Under the pieces are notes generated by a model. It ran no database searches. It saw nothing but the letters and a program-made list of their open reading frames with translations, and was not told the origin of the DNA. This document shows, in pieces, positions 34,412 through 47,957 of a DNA stretch of 64,000 nt (position 1 is the first letter of the stretch; each line of letters starts with the position of its first letter). Source of the stretch: Podospora comata (lineage: Eukaryota; Ascomycota; Sordariomycetes; Sordariales; Podosporaceae); contig CP071494.1 in assembly GCA_017354895.1 (NCBI GenBank), positions 2,232,001 to 2,296,000 of the forward strand, given 5' to 3'. Made by a program: the position numbers and the translations under genes.

Positions 34412-36673
34412 TGGATGTGGTTGTTTTCTGGTCTTGAGCTCTCCCTAGCTTTGTATGTGGTATTAAAAGAAGAAGTATGTTGGGAAAAGAATCCAGTTAT
34501 TACTGGAAGCTGTCGCCTGAAGAAGAAAGGATGGCCAGTATTCGCAGCTGGAGGCGGGTACCGTGTGCTGGGAGGTGGTTGGCTGGCTGTGTTAGTTGGT
34601 AGGGAGGTATTCGTCGTCGTCGTGGGTTACGGAAGCCGGGGCGAACACGCAACTGGTGGAAGGCACTGTGCTGAGCTGTGCTGGGGGGGGCTGGCTGAGA
34701 AGCACTGGCTGGCTGCAAAAAAAAAAGGGCACTGGCAACTAGCGGGTGATGCGAATCAAGTTGGAGGCGGAGCGTCTGCCTTTGAACTTGAAGGCATTCA
34801 TGAGTAGGTGGGAAGGGAGGAATTAACAGGGCCGTTAATTGTTAATTAGCGGTCACTAGGTTTCGGCGGTCGAGGAATCTCCGCTTTCCCTTCTCTTGCC
34901 TGGCACTGACAGCAACAAGCCTAGGTACTAGACGATGGCCCTTGGGTTGTGGTGGAGTTGGATGGCCGCTGCAGAGTGTCGTTTGTCTCTTGCTGCAACT
35001 TCTTCTTCGTCGTCGTCGTCGTTCCGGGCTCAAGAAGTGAAGCTTGAGAAAAGGTTAAGGAAGACAAAACGAAAAGGAAACCCGTCGTTAGAGTTTAGGG
35101 GGCTGAAAAAAAGAGACAGCGTGCATGGACTGGCGCACTGTAGAATGCTCGTTGATAGGTTAAGAGGAGAAAGACAGTGTTATCGCGTCGGTACGATTGG
35201 ATTGGGGGGGGGTTGGACAGGGCGGGCACGGACTCTCCAGCGATTCTGGGGCACGCCTCTCTCTCCATGTTCTTGTCTCACGACCCCCTATTTTTTTGTT
35301 CTTGTTAAACTTGGGAGAAAGGAAGAACAAAAAGAAGAAGCTAAACATGAATAAACATTCTCTCCATCCTGTCAAATACCTTCCACCTATGGCCCCCTCA
35401 AACCATCCAACCTCACCTCACCCCTCAACCATCCCAGCCCAAACCTAACCCCCAACAAATCCCCAAAACAGCCCAGCTTGGAGATGCCTGTCTTGCATTT
35501 GCCATTCTCATGCCTTTCACAAGGGAAATCCTTTATACTCTTCGTTACCGCCTACCACCCGCCTTACAGATGCCCCCCCTTTTCACAACCAACCAACCCG
35601 ACCCCATCTTCAAAAAGGGGGCTCGTTCGTTCAGCATTGAATCCAGTGGAGCAAAAAAGCTGATGCACATCCCATATGCAGGGGTTACAAAGTAGTCCCC
35701 CCCCCCCTCCACATCACTAACAAAAGCGGGGACATCCCCTTTCTTTTTCTCTCTGGGCAGTTTGATAGAAAACCATGCTTTGTCAAGTGAGCCCTAACCC
35801 GCCTCTGTGTTTCAACCTCTTCCATTTCCAACCGCTCAAGGTTGTTGTTTGGTATACAGCATCATCAAAATATCCAACAACCGCGAGATATTGAGTTGGT
35901 TTTGGCTCAGACGCGGGCTCGGAAAACCACCCGGTCTTGCATATGGAACCCACCTACTGACGTCGTCCACCCGTGGTCTGGTCATATTTCTCCCATCACT
36001 TTCAACAACACTTTCAATATGGTTCAAAATCACAAAAAACTCCTTCCAACCACCTCCCATAAACAAAGTGGACATGTCTCATCCCATGCGAAACGCCCTT
36101 CAAAATTCTCCGGTAGGCCAACTGGACTTGGCCTGTTCGGCGTGGGGTGGACGCACCTTACCAAAGCACGCTGTGCACACTCGATCCCGTCATTTTTCAG
36201 GGGTGCCCTCAACCACCTCACCAAGCACCCACTATCCACAATCCTCACCGCTTTCTCGTTTCCTTTTTCGCTACTGGCCGTCTTGTTCACCGAGCCCTGT
36301 GGAATTTATACATGGCATTTATGCACTCTCATTCTCACAGGCTCAGTACATAAAGCCATTATCGTTGTGAATATCAAAAGTCATGTTATTCTTGATCTAA
36401 CCCCCTATTTTGTTGAACCCATCATTTTGATATACCAAACCGCCACCCCCCCCCCCCTTCCCCCTCATATGATGATATAATTTTTCCTTGCTCCATGTTG
36501 AAATGCTTTTTGTTCTTGCTCTCCCATCACTGACTCCGACAACCAAGCAAACAAAAGAAAATGTCCAAAAAATATCACATCACACACATACAAAACACCA
36601 AAATATCCACCCATTATAAACAACCAGATAAACCCGTTTCCTCAGAAAACACACACACCCCCTATCTATATAT
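34412..36673. other. 2.3 kb between myosin V and phosphoglycerate dehydrogenase
   Basis: This should hold the myosin V promoter and leader (GTCGTC-like and G-rich stretches at about 34600-35000) and the long 3' end of the dehydrogenase gene on the right. Several open frames of 60-210 codons are proline, serine and threonine rich with no domain. Nothing else recognised. Confidence 0.45.
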
Positions 36674-38160
36674 CTAATACAGAACCCGGGTAAGAATGCG
36701 TGAGCTGAGTCCGTCCAAGCTGTCCCGAATCTCCTTGATATCCTCCGGCCGGACGTCGCTAACATCGGCCATGAGGTAAGCAATGTCGCCCTTGGAGTCC
36801 GAAATCTGCTTGTCGACGTTGTGGTCGCCCAAGATCTCGTTCACCCTGCGCAGCACACCGGGCACGTTGCGATGGATGTAGATGATGCGCGCGTGGTTGC
36901 TCTCGTCGAGGGTAAGCTGGCGCATGTTGACCTCGGGCAGGTTGACGCTCCCAAGGGTGACACCCTGGTTGATGTACCTCACGAGCGCATCCGCAACCTC
37001 AATACCAATCGCCCTCTGCGCCTCCTCCGTGCTACCACCGATATGAGGAGTCAAAATAATGTTGTTGAGACCGCGGAGCTCCTCCGCCCACGGGTTCAGG
37101 TCGGTGGTGAAGTAATCCCCATTCCCAGCCGGCTCATTAGGATAGACATCCAGCGCCGCACCAGCAACCTTGCCCGCCCTCATAGCCTTGATCAGCGCCG
37201 GGATATCAACCACCGTCCCACGGCTGGCATTGATAAGATAAGACCCATTCTTCATCTGCTCAAACTGCTTCGCCCCCAGCATGTTCTTCGTCTCCGGAGT
37301 CTCGGGCACATGCAGCGTGACAAAATCCGCCTCCCCAAGCAGCGCCTCCAGCGTAGGCACCTGCCTCGCGGTACCAATCGCCATCAAGCTGACCACGTCA
37401 TAGTAAATGACATTCATCCCCATCGCCTCCGCCAACACCGACAGCTGCGAGCCAATATGCCCATACCCAACAATACCCAGCGTCTTGCCACGCACCTCCC
37501 AGCACTTGGCGCTGACCTTGTTCCAAGTGCCTCGGTGAAGCTCATTCGAGCGATCGCCCAGCTGGCGGGCAAGAGAGATAATCTCGGCAATCACCAACTC
37601 GGCCACACTGCGCGAGTTGGCAAAGGGAGAGTTGAAAACAGCGATACCCTGCTTGGCAGCATAATCCAGATCAACCTGGTTAGTGCCGATGCAGAAGCAG
37701 CCGATGACGAGAAGGTTCTTGGCCTCCTGGAGCACCTTGGCCGTCAACTTGGTCTTTGAGCGGATGCCAATGACGTGGACATCTCTGAGGTGTATATGTC
37801 AGCAAATTTGAAGCCGGAATAAGGACTTGTGAGGTGGTAGTAGTAGTAGTAATAGTGAACTCACCTAATCTTCTCAATCAACTGATCCTCCGGCAACGAA
37901 GCCTTGTGAAACTCAACCTGGTACCCCTGACCAGACAGAATATCCCTCCCGGTCTGGTTCACATTCTCCAGCAGCAGAATCTTGATGTCCTCCGTGCTGA
38001 AAGGCTTGAGCTGCTTAGCAGCAGCGCGCAACGCAAGGCTGGCCATGAAGCTGCTCGACGCGGGTGGTGAGTGGAAAGTAGCGGTAGGGGAAACACTGAG
38101 GCTGTTGGACACGGCAGGTCTAGCCAACGAGGACTGTGAGATTGGTTTTGGGGTTGTCAT
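36674..38160 (-). CDS. SER3: D-3-phosphoglycerate dehydrogenase
   Basis: Two exons (38160-37865 and 37784-36674) give 468 residues, nearly the length of yeast Ser3/Ser33. A serine- and proline-rich N-terminus of about 50 residues precedes the catalytic fold. The NAD-binding loop is GIVGYGHIGSQ. Next come TLHVPETPETKNM and NASRGTVVD, and the catalytic histidine lies in LTPHIGGSTEEAQ. The C-terminal ACT domain reads YIHRNVPGVLRRVNEILGDHNV and is the site of serine feedback in this family. The enzyme oxidises 3-phosphoglycerate to 3-phosphohydroxypyruvate, the first step of serine synthesis from glycolysis. The start is the first ATG of the frame (CACAATGACA). Intact. Confidence 0.96.
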
Positions 38161-39550
38161 TGTGGCAGCTTTCCTTTTCAACTGGCGGAATCAAGAAAAA
38201 AGATATTGACTTAAAAGGCGGCGGCAACAGGGAACAAGCTTTGTAACATGGGCTAATAAAGCTTCTTCGCGGTCAGAAAAAGTTGGGTCAAGTTTTTGAG
38301 TCGAGATTGAAGAAGAAAAAGGTCCCCCGAACAAACAAGGCGTGGGATGTGTCACCTCTTTGAATACTCAGCCCGTGGTTCAAGGTCGATCCACGGTGGG
38401 ATGGTTCCATGGTGGGGTTTCTTGGGGATGGCGGGGTTGACTCACTGTGTGGTGGGTTCACACTGGCTAAAAGAAAACTTTTTGGGCCATGACGGAATGC
38501 GAGTTCTTCATTCGACAAGCCCACACCTGCGCCTCCGATCAAGGCGTGCTCGCCCTGACTACGTACCTACTCACTCTAGACTATACTATACATCCTATAG
38601 AACACCCAATGGCTCTCTTTTGGTTTATTTCCGGTTCCCAGGCCCTTCACGTAGCATACCTCTTTGACAAGATGGAACTTGGTCATCCAACACATCCATA
38701 GATACTACCTCGACTCTTTGTCTCTTGTCCAGGTACCAAAAGTATAGCATAGCACTTACATCCAGGGTCTACCACCAATGGTCGTCTATTCCGGTCCGGA
38801 TACCGGGACATTCCTGGATCTGTCGAAACACCAAAAATGGAACAATCGCCTCAATGTATCACCTAATTTTCCGGGTCAAGAGGCCCCCATACCAATGAAC
38901 ATTCACCCCGCATAATCGCCGCATATGTACGGCTCAGCTGCACACCGTGTGCCGGGGTCGCAATGAGTCGACTTCGATCCGACATCCTGGGCCCGCTCAG
39001 CAGCGACTACGGAGGCCCTCAGATCAGACATGGACAAAATAAAAGACACCTCATGATGATCACGATGTTGATGAGTTTGCTACATAATGTGAATTCACTG
39101 CTCACTGACTGCTGGGCTCAGGTGCCATAAACCTAATACCAAGTGTTCCCATACAGTGCTCGAGACTCGTCCTGCCCCCAGTTGTGAGCCCCCCTTTTTG
39201 TCTGCCTTCTAGTATGCCCTCACATCTCGGGAAAAGACAATCGCTTCCCACCCGCACAAATGAAAATTGAAAAACCCATAAACAAACTGAGACGAGGAGA
39301 AGCCATCAAACGCAAAGGGCATGCAAAGACAAGACATATTACCCGGAAATGTCCTCAAAAACAAGTACAAATCAGAGCTCAATTTCGGCACTCCTGCATG
39401 TCCATCATTCGCCGTATTGCTCCCTAATGGAGCCTGCTGATGAGCAGTGTAATTGGGACACCAGTAAAAAAAGGCCCGGGTAGAGGGCGGAGGGGCGATT
39501 GCCCGATCAATGAAGTATGCTAGGCCATGTTGGCGAGAAGTCTACACCAT
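38161..39550. other. Intergenic between phosphoglycerate dehydrogenase and NAP1
   Basis: Promoter of the dehydrogenase gene and 3' end of NAP1. Base composition is near even and no coding, repeat or RNA feature stands out. Confidence 0.5.
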
Positions 39551-41080
39551 TTAGCTTTGCTTGCACTCCGAGGGTTCCTGCTTGGGCTTGCTGCCATCCT
39601 CCTGGAAAGCTGTCAGTCTTTGACCTTTGTCTGGTGGACAAAATTGATTCTTACCTCGTCCTCCTCTGACTCGTCCTCATCATCGTGGTCCTCGCTGTCA
39701 TCGTCCTCGTCATCCTCATCATCGTCGTCAAAATCGGCATAGTCCTCCTCGTCTAACTCCTCGAAAGCGAGGGCCTCGCCGGTGAACCAGTCGATGGCGC
39801 GGGGAATAAGCTTCTCCTTGATGTCCTCACCGAGCTGGTAGTCGAGCTCGAGACGCTCCTCAATATCCTCGGCCGCCTCGTCGTCGTCGTCGGTGGGGGG
39901 CTTGGGGGGCGAGAAGAAGTTGAAGAAGGACTCGGTTGGGACAGTCTTCTTAACGATGCGAGTCTGCTTCGTGGCTGGTTTGTGTTAGAAAGAACCCCAA
40001 TTTTACACGAGTTTTCGCCTTCAACTTACTCTTGTTACGTTGCTTCTTCTGTTCGATGCGAACGGTAAGATCCTGACCGGCCTTCCAGTCGATCTTGTCA
40101 CCCTCGGCATGGTCATAAATGAAGTCACCGCCATACCCGCTCTCGTTCTGGTAGTAGTAGGTCTTGGTGATGATCTTGTTGGTGAAAAACTCGTTCTCAG
40201 CGAACTCGAAGATCAGGCGGAAACCGGGCTTGTCGAGGTACTCCATGCGGATGTCGATCAGGGACTTGAGAGCGCCCTCATCGCGGTCGGTGATCATCTC
40301 GGCAAGGGAGATCTGGTTCTTCATGGCAGAGAGCCAGAACTCGGGAATACCGCTGACCTTACCGCCGTCGGTGGCGCCCTTGTTCTCGACAGCGGCGCCC
40401 TCCGCCTTGTCCTCATCCTCCTCGCCGGCCTTGATGAGGTCCTCGGTGGGCTCAGTCTTGCCGTTGACGATGGCGGCACGCTGCTCATAGAGAGGGGTGA
40501 ACTTGGCGAAGAATTTCTTCTCGAGCTGAAGGACCTCCTCCTGGAACTCGGCCTCGAGCTTGGAGTGCTCTTTCTGGATGCCCTTGAGACCGGAGACACG
40601 GCGCTTGACCTCGGCAGGGAGCGACTCGATATAGCCGGAAGACTTGCCAACGAGGGAACCGAGACGGCCCTGGATCAGAGACACGAGGCGGGGGTCATGA
40701 GCAAAGATGGAAGCGGCAGTGACACCACCACCCAGATCCTCTGCGTCATGCAAAATGGTCAGTTCATGATCACAAGCCAAATCTTGTTGGGCCGCAACAA
40801 CGGCGGGGTAGATGGGGAGATGGAGGAGATGGATACGAACCTTCATTGATGCTAGCAACTCCGGGCTGCTGGGCGTGCGATGAGATGGGAGCTGCGTTCA
40901 AAGGTGTGTTCTGAGGAGTGCTGTTGTCGACGAGTCGCAGTCAGTACAGTACGGGCAGGGCAGACAGCTTATCGCCAGTCGGCCGGGGGCAGTCGACCGA
41001 CTGGCAAGCAGACAGAATGCCGAGAAAACTTACGGGGCAACGGCGGGGTCGGGCCGCTTGTTCTTAATCGGTTCGGCCAT
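39551..41080 (-). CDS. NAP1: Nucleosome assembly protein 1
   Basis: Five exons (41080-41034, 40920-40841, 40740-40030, 39974-39655, 39601-39551) give 402 residues. The NAP domain contains [17 protein letters not shown], the long dimerisation helix with [31 protein letters not shown], and the [32 protein letters not shown] segment given here only by its start. A strongly acidic tail ([17 protein letters not shown]) binds histone tails. The protein ends CKQS, the same CaaX-like end as yeast Nap1, which is farnesylated. NAP1 shuttles H2A-H2B and assists chromatin assembly. Splice sites were chosen to keep [12 protein letters not shown] in frame. Intact. Confidence 0.96.
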
Positions 41081-43067
41081 TTTGATTGACTGATTGTGAT
41101 GATGGACGGGGATGGGGATCGTGAAAACAGCGGCACCAAACAGGCGATTTGTGAGGGCAGAACGAGGAGAAAGAACTGCACGGAAACAGCGGGTGGTGAA
41201 GCGTCGACAGATTGCTCAGAGCCGGAGGAAATGTTGAGGGAGGGGAAGGAAAAGCTATCAATGGGTCACTAAAAAATTTGCGGGGCAACCTTACGCCTCT
41301 GCCTCCCACCGGCCTGTGCGGTCACTGGGCGTTCACTGCCTGCACCCAACACTCACAGTGGCTCTACGCGTCTTTTTTCCCTCTTTTTTACTGGGAGTGG
41401 TCTGGATCGCGATGGCAATGTTCCCAACCGTTGCTTTCTCCAATCCGTGAGCCGAAGCTTAGCATGCCTCACCCATGAGTCGCATCTCGAATCTCCACAC
41501 CGGACCACAGCCATCACCAAGGGCCCTCCTAGTTGACGTGGCAGCCGTGGCAGCCTCTTCCGGCTCTTGCTAATGCTAGGTAACAGAAATTTGCTTTGGT
41601 TTCTTCACCTTCACCGCTCTCTGCGGCCCTACTGTCACTCACCCATCTTGCCCTTTGTCAGAGAGCATGGCATGTCATGGCATATCACCAGCCTATCTAG
41701 GGCTTCGCCATCCATCCGGCCCCGTCAAAGTTTCCAGGGATGGCATCTAAATTTTCTTTCGCCTCCCACCTCCCACCTCCCACTTCCAGCCCACCGACTT
41801 TCCGTCTCCACCTGTCAAACTCGCTTTTACTTTTGGGAGGGACCCTTTGACTCCTCATCCGAAGCCGATGATTACACAGCACAGTAGACACAACGAACAC
41901 ACGCCATCACAGACAGGTCTTGTCTCTGCTGCATATGGACTTTTGACAAACAAAGTAAGTGTGTTGTCACAAAGTACATATGTCTTCTAAATCGATCGGG
42001 CGATATCAATGATCACGGGATCTCCGGGAATTTCAACTTACTTACCCGTGTGGGCATCCTTCAGATGACTGCATTCTTGCAGATATAATGCCAAGAGGCC
42101 GGTAGCCAGCCAACACTCAACATTTACCTGAACAAATGGTGTTGAGGGATGACAGGTGGATGTCGGCTACAGAGCATCACGGAAGTCCAATGTCTACCGA
42201 GGATCCCGTTGCTCGCCACCTTTTGCAGGATTCGTGCAAGGTAGCCCCAAGTCTGCCAGACCATTGTTCATCTCACGATGCCAGCTACACATATGAGCCT
42301 CAAGATTCCATACGCTGCTGGCTGGCATATTTTTAAGCCTCCTAAGTAATCTTTGAGCCAAGAACCATTGTAGTTTTGTCTGTGGACCCCCACTTACACA
42401 ACCAAAAGAGGAAATATTCTTATAAGCGGTACGGAGAATAGTGTATGGGCACCACATTGGAACACTCTCCCACACATCTACCTAGTTACCCAAGAACTGA
42501 TCGGCGAATCGGTACCCTGAGTGCCAAAGGTCCCAAATATTGACTTTGAAGCCTGAATAAAATGCAGGGACACGTCTAGTGGCACCTTGAGGCATATGCA
42601 TGGAGCAGACATGCACCCCATGACCCACATGAAATGTAGTATGATTCTGCAACTAGACACACAATGTTCCGTGTCATCCAATATACAAGCTATATATCCA
42701 GTAGTCCATCTGACTACTTACTTGACGTCTATTAATCTTTAGGAAGAACTACATCCTCCGCATCTTGTATGAATGGCATTCTAGGTCATCAAGAGTGCTG
42801 TTGGCCTGCCAAGACGCACCATGCAGCTATCCGAGTAGATCCAATCGAGTCCGACGTCATGGTGCTTATCGGAACCAGCTCCACAACCGCTCTGTTCTCC
42901 GTACCTGAATTCTAGCTTCGGTTCATCCATTTCACCCACGCGCTCAGCTATACCACGGCCAATCCATTGGCAGCTGCTGTTGACAATGCGCATGCGATCA
43001 ATTTCTCTCTCTCCAGAACCTTGCTGAGGATTTATCAGCTGACTTCCGATTTATACCCCAAACCAAC
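41081..43067. other. 2 kb intergenic between NAP1 and the P5B ATPase
   Basis: Holds the divergent promoters. A CCTCCCA-type simple repeat occurs near 41762-41790. No protein-coding or RNA gene is supported; open frames are short and featureless. Confidence 0.5.
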
Positions 43068-46000
43068 ATGGAAAACGACCGAGATCACGATCTGCCGCCG
43101 GCGGCAAGCAACCGAAATGGCTTTTATAGTCTCCAAGGAAACCACAGCAGCGTCAGCGTTTTCGAGGATGTTGAGATGGCGCACGATGAGGTGAGTGGAA
43201 CCGTGCACAATCTAAGCCTGTGGCAGTGGTACTAACCACACACATAGCTCTACTCGGGGCCGATGGCTGAATCGTTACCCACGAGTGTCTCTGCCTTTCA
43301 TCACCGCCGTTCACGAGCCGATTCCACAGCAAGCTTCTCATTCTGGCAGGAAGAAGATGAACTGAATGACCCCCTTGCGATAGAGGAGCGGCGCATCGGG
43401 GATCTGGACGAGCTCCCGTTCGACGACGAACTCGACGAGGAACAGGACTCTACCGACCTCGAACGAACCGCCGAGGAAAACGATTACGTCCTCCATCGGC
43501 GCGCATCTACGCAATCCCGAGGGGACTCTGTGCACAGTATGTTGCTACGTAGGGACAGTGGCACATCGGCAGGGAGTGGATATGGGTCGAATCGACACAG
43601 TCAGAAGGCGCATATTCAGAATGAGGACCTCTACATTGCGATCGCGGGGTTCAGAACCAGTAAAATCGGCTATGCTCTGTACCTTTTGATATGTGTATTC
43701 ACGTTGGGGGTAGGGTGGCTAATCTTCTACTGGTCGCCAAAGTGGCGAGTCAAACTGATTGGGAGGTCCGCGCTCCTCAGGGAGTGCGAGTGGGTGGTGG
43801 TGGAAAACTCGTGGAACGAGATGACCGCGGTGGATGTGGTATCGAAGGAGTATGGGAGGACGCTTTCGACAGTTTTTGGGTCGCCTTCCAAGTTCACTTC
43901 GTACCTCCTGGATGACGATCCAGATCCAATTCTTCCGGAACTGAGGTACATAGACTATCGCCACATTCGCTTCTTCTTCCACCCTGTGCGCGACAAGTTT
44001 CTCATATGCAATGGCTGGAAGGATCCCCTCTGGACAGATGTCCAAGACGTTCGCAATGGTATCGACAGCGACGAGCAGGTCAGCCGTCGCACTGTCTTTG
44101 GGAAAAACGATATCAATATCGAAAAGAAGACTATTGGCCAGCTCCTCGTGAAGGAAGTAGGTTTCCCCCCATATATGTGAATTCGAAGAAAGCCCGGTTG
44201 CTGACAAAGTTCAGGTCTTTCACCCATTCTACGTGTTTCAAGTCGCCAGTCTTGTCCTGTGGTCTCTGGACGAATACTACTACTACGCTTGCGCCATCTT
44301 CTTGATCTCGGCCATTTCTATCATACAGACTTTGATAGAAACACGGCAGACTGAGAGGAGACTTCGGGACATTTCTCGGTTTGAGTGTGATGTCAGAATC
44401 TGTCGACACGGCTTCTGTAAGTTTCTCTCCTCTTTTGAGGTCAATGGGTACTTTTTGCCGTATTCTAGCGCAGCATCGTCTTTGCCACATGACCACAGAC
44501 CATTTCTAGTCCGTGATAGCCGCTAATACAACCCCAGGGAACACAATCCTCTCAAGCGAACTAGTACCCGGTGACGTCTACGAAGTCAGCGACCCCAGGT
44601 TGACTCAGTTTCCTGCCGATAGCATCCTTCTAAGCGGTGACTGCATTGTCAACGAGAGCATGCTCACAGGAGAATCGATACCTGTAACCAAAACCCCAGC
44701 TACAAACGACACGCTTCAGAAGCTTGATTTGAATGCTCCAACACCAGTAGCCGAGGTGGCCAAACACACTCTGTTTTGCGGAACCAAGATCATCCGCGCT
44801 CGAAGGCCTCAGAATGAAGATGAACAAGCTGTTGCTCTTGCCATGGTTATCAAGACCGGCTTCAACACAACAAAGGGTGCCTTGGTTCGGTCAATGCTCT
44901 TCCCGAAGCCGTCTGGCTTCAAGTTCTACAGAGATTCCTTCCGGTACATTGGTGTGATGGCCATTGTGGCAGCTGTTGGTTTCTTGGCCAGTATCGTCAA
45001 CTTCATTCACCTTGGCTTGGCGTGGCATGAAATCATCATTCGCGCCCTGGATCTGATCACGATTGTGGTTCCACCGGCGTTGCCAGCCACCTTGACTATT
45101 GGCACCACCTTTGCGGTGCGCCGGCTCAAGAGACAGAACATCTTTTGCACGAGCCCGCAGAGGGTCCAGGTTGGAGGAAAACTTGACATTATGTGCTTTG
45201 ACAAGACTGGGACTTTGACGGAGGAGGGCCTTGACATCCTTGGTGTGCATCTCGTTTCTAGGGACACCAACAAGTTTATTGATTTGATTGAGAATCCTGA
45301 TGATTTGGCGGTTGGTCATGACCAGCCCCCTGCTGTGGGGGGTAAGCCTGACACCAGGTCGACGGCGCTTTATACCATGGCCACTTGCCATGCGCTGAGG
45401 AAGATCGATGGCGAGATGCTCGGGGAGCCTCTTGAGCTAAAGATGTTTGAGTTTACAAAGTGGTCTTTCGAAGAGGGTGACCTGGGTGGTGGAAGAGGGG
45501 ATGACGAGGAGCAAGGAACTCTGAAGCCTTCAATCGCTAGGCCGCCTCCGGACGCGAAAGCTGATGGCACTGGGGAGGCATCTTCTATCGAACTGGGTGT
45601 GCTCAAGTCGTTTGAATTTGTGTCTCATCTTCGCCGGGCCAGTGTCATTGTCAAAGACTTTGGCAAGCCAAGCGGAGACATTTATGTCAAGGGTTCGCCT
45701 GAGTGTATGAGGGAGATTTGCAAGCCAGAGACATTCCCTGAGGACTATGACGAGGTCTTGGGGCAGTATACTCGCAAGGGGTACAGAGTCATCGCTTGTG
45801 CCTCGAGACATGTCAAGAAGCTCAGCTGGGTCAAGGCTCAGAAGATGCACAGGCATGATGTCGAGTCGAACCTCGAGTTTGTCGGCTTCATCATTTTTGA
45901 GAACAAGCTCAAGCCTACCACGGCGGCGGTACTCAAGGAGCTTGGAGATTCTAATATCGGAACTGTCATGGTTACCGGCGACAACATCTTGACCGCCATC

Positions 46001-47355
46001 AGTGTGGCGAGGGAATCTGGCATGATCAGCGAGACGGCACATTGTTTCTACGCTCGGTTCGCAACAGGGCACACCAAAGACCCCAACGCCGAGTTACAGT
46101 GGGAGAGTATCGACAACCCCATCTACCGTCTCGATCCCCGAACCCTACTCCCACTACCGGCTCCTCCGGAAGGCGACGCCTCGCTACCATACGACATCTC
46201 TAACATGAGGAATTACTCCATCGCAGTCTCAGGCGATGTCTTCCGCTGGGTAGTCGACTACGCCCCAGCAGAAGTAATGCAGCGCATGCTCGTCACCGGC
46301 AAGGTCTTTGCGCGCATGTCGCCAGATGAGAAGCACGAGCTGGTCGACAAGCTTCAGAGCATCGACTACTCGTGCGGCTTCTGCGGCGACGGCGCCAACG
46401 ACTGCGGCGCGCTCAAGGCAGCCGACGTTGGGATCTCCCTCTCGGAAGCGGAAGCCTCTGTCGCAGCCCCTTTCACCTCGCGCGTCTTTGACATTACGTG
46501 CGTCCCCAAAGTGATAAGGGAAGGCCGGGCCGCGTTGGTGACGTCGTTTGCCTGTTTCAAGTACATGAGTCTCTACTCGGCGATCCAGTTCACGACAGTC
46601 TCGTTCCTCTACGCGTCTGCTTCCAACCTTGGGGATTTTCAGTTTCTGTATATTGACCTGGCGTTGATCCTGCCGATAGCGGTGTTTATGGGGTGGTCGA
46701 AACCGTACCCGGTGCTGTGCAAGAAGAAGCCGATTGCGGATTTGGTGTCTAGGAAGGTGCTGACGCCGTTGATGTGCCACATGGTGGTTTGTGTCGGTAT
46801 CCAAACGGTGGCGTTTGTGGGGGTGAGGGGGATGGAGGGGTTTATTGCGCCGACGACGCCAAAACCGGGGGAGAAGCCGGATGTGGAGAATAGCGAGGTG
46901 ACGGGGTTGTTTCTGGTTAGTTGCTGGCAGTATGTGCTTGCGGGGTGGGTGTTGAATGCTGGGAGGCCGTTTCGGGAGGGGGTGGGGAAGAATTGTGAGT
47001 ATTATACATTCTCGGGGGAGATGAAAGGGGGTGGTGATGATGGCTGACAATGATGATAGGGCCTTTTTTGGTTACCATGGCGACTGCGTTGGGGTTGAAT
47101 GGGTTTATGGCTGTTGCGCCGCCGGAGTGGATTGGGTTTATGAGGTTGACGAGGACGAGTTGGGAGTACAAGGTTGTGTTTGTTTTTGGGTTGGGGGCGG
47201 GGGTGTATTTGGGGTTGGCGTGGGTGGGAGAGCATTATGTTTTTCAGAGGTTGGCGGGGTGGGTTGGGCGGGTCAAGGGGTGGCTGAGGGGGGGGGAGAA
47301 GGGGGGTAAGAAGAGGAAGGAGTACAAGGTTATCTTGGAGAGGATGAGGTTTTGA
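43068..47355 (+). CDS. YPK9: P5B-type ATPase (Ypk9/ATP13A2 family)
   Basis: Five exons (43068-43190, 43248-44156, 44215-44416, 44538-46994, 47060-47355) give 1328 residues. After a long acidic and serine-rich cytosolic N-terminus comes a first membrane hairpin (IGYALYLLICVFTLGVGWLIFY). The P-type core follows: MLTGESIPVTK in the actuator, the P5B-defining PPALP in the fourth core helix, the phosphorylation site DKTGT, KGSPE for nucleotide binding, TGDN and GDGANDC. Six C-terminal helices close the protein. P5B pumps sit in vacuole or lysosome membranes; the animal member ATP13A2 exports polyamines, and the yeast member protects against heavy metals. Polyamine transport here is inference from the family. 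Intact. Confidence 0.96.
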
Positions 47356-47957
47356 TGGGTGTAAGGGATGGAATGGGGTGGGCTGGTTGGACATTGGAGA
47401 ATGGGGAGAGCTAGGTAGGGGATGGGTATGACTATACGAGGATATGTAGGTTATGGATGGATAGACATGAGTCTTCTTGGGCTGGGCTGGCTGGCGTTGG
47501 TAAGGACTGGGTCAGCTGGCGTTGGTAAGGACTGGGCGGAAACGTGTGGCAAGAGATAGAGGATATACAGACTTGTAGTCAAGGTCTCGAGCGAAAGTTG
47601 AAATATGTTTGGGTTGTGATTGGGATGGGTAGGTGGGTGTGATGTGTGTGTTTGACAAGTAGGGAAGATGTGTCTCGTTTTGACATGGCGGGTTTCTCCG
47701 AAAGTATTGAGAACCAGTGGGCTGTATAATCCTGCTACTTAGAGATTAACGTATAATATCAACTGAACAGCAAACAATGTGACTGTTAAACTGATTTAAT
47801 TTGGTATCTCCTTCCTCTCTTGCTCTTGGCTTCCTCCTCGGCCTGTTGTCCGTCCGTCTGGTTGGGTCTGCGTTATTGCTACTTTGGCGCCTGACCATGT
47901 ATGTACATTTATTTCTCTTCACCACCTCGTCGTTTTCATATCCTCGATGCGAGTCGT
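47356..47957. other. 3' ends of the P5B gene and the small mitochondrial-like gene
   Basis: Convergent intergenic stretch, T- and G-rich, with the direct repeat listed separately. No further gene seen. Confidence 0.5.
47490..47536 (+). repeat. Two-copy 22-base direct repeat downstream of the P5B gene
   Basis: The 22 bases starting GCTGGCGTTGGTAAGG occur at 47490-47511 and again at 47515-47536, identical and separated by three bases. They lie in the probable 3' untranslated region. The most likely origin is a recent tandem duplication. Confidence 0.8.

Noticed and set aside
46229-47050. A 273-codon minus frame rich in H, P and R opposite the P5B ATPase
   Set aside because: It is antisense to conserved P-type ATPase motifs and has the skewed composition typical of such shadows.
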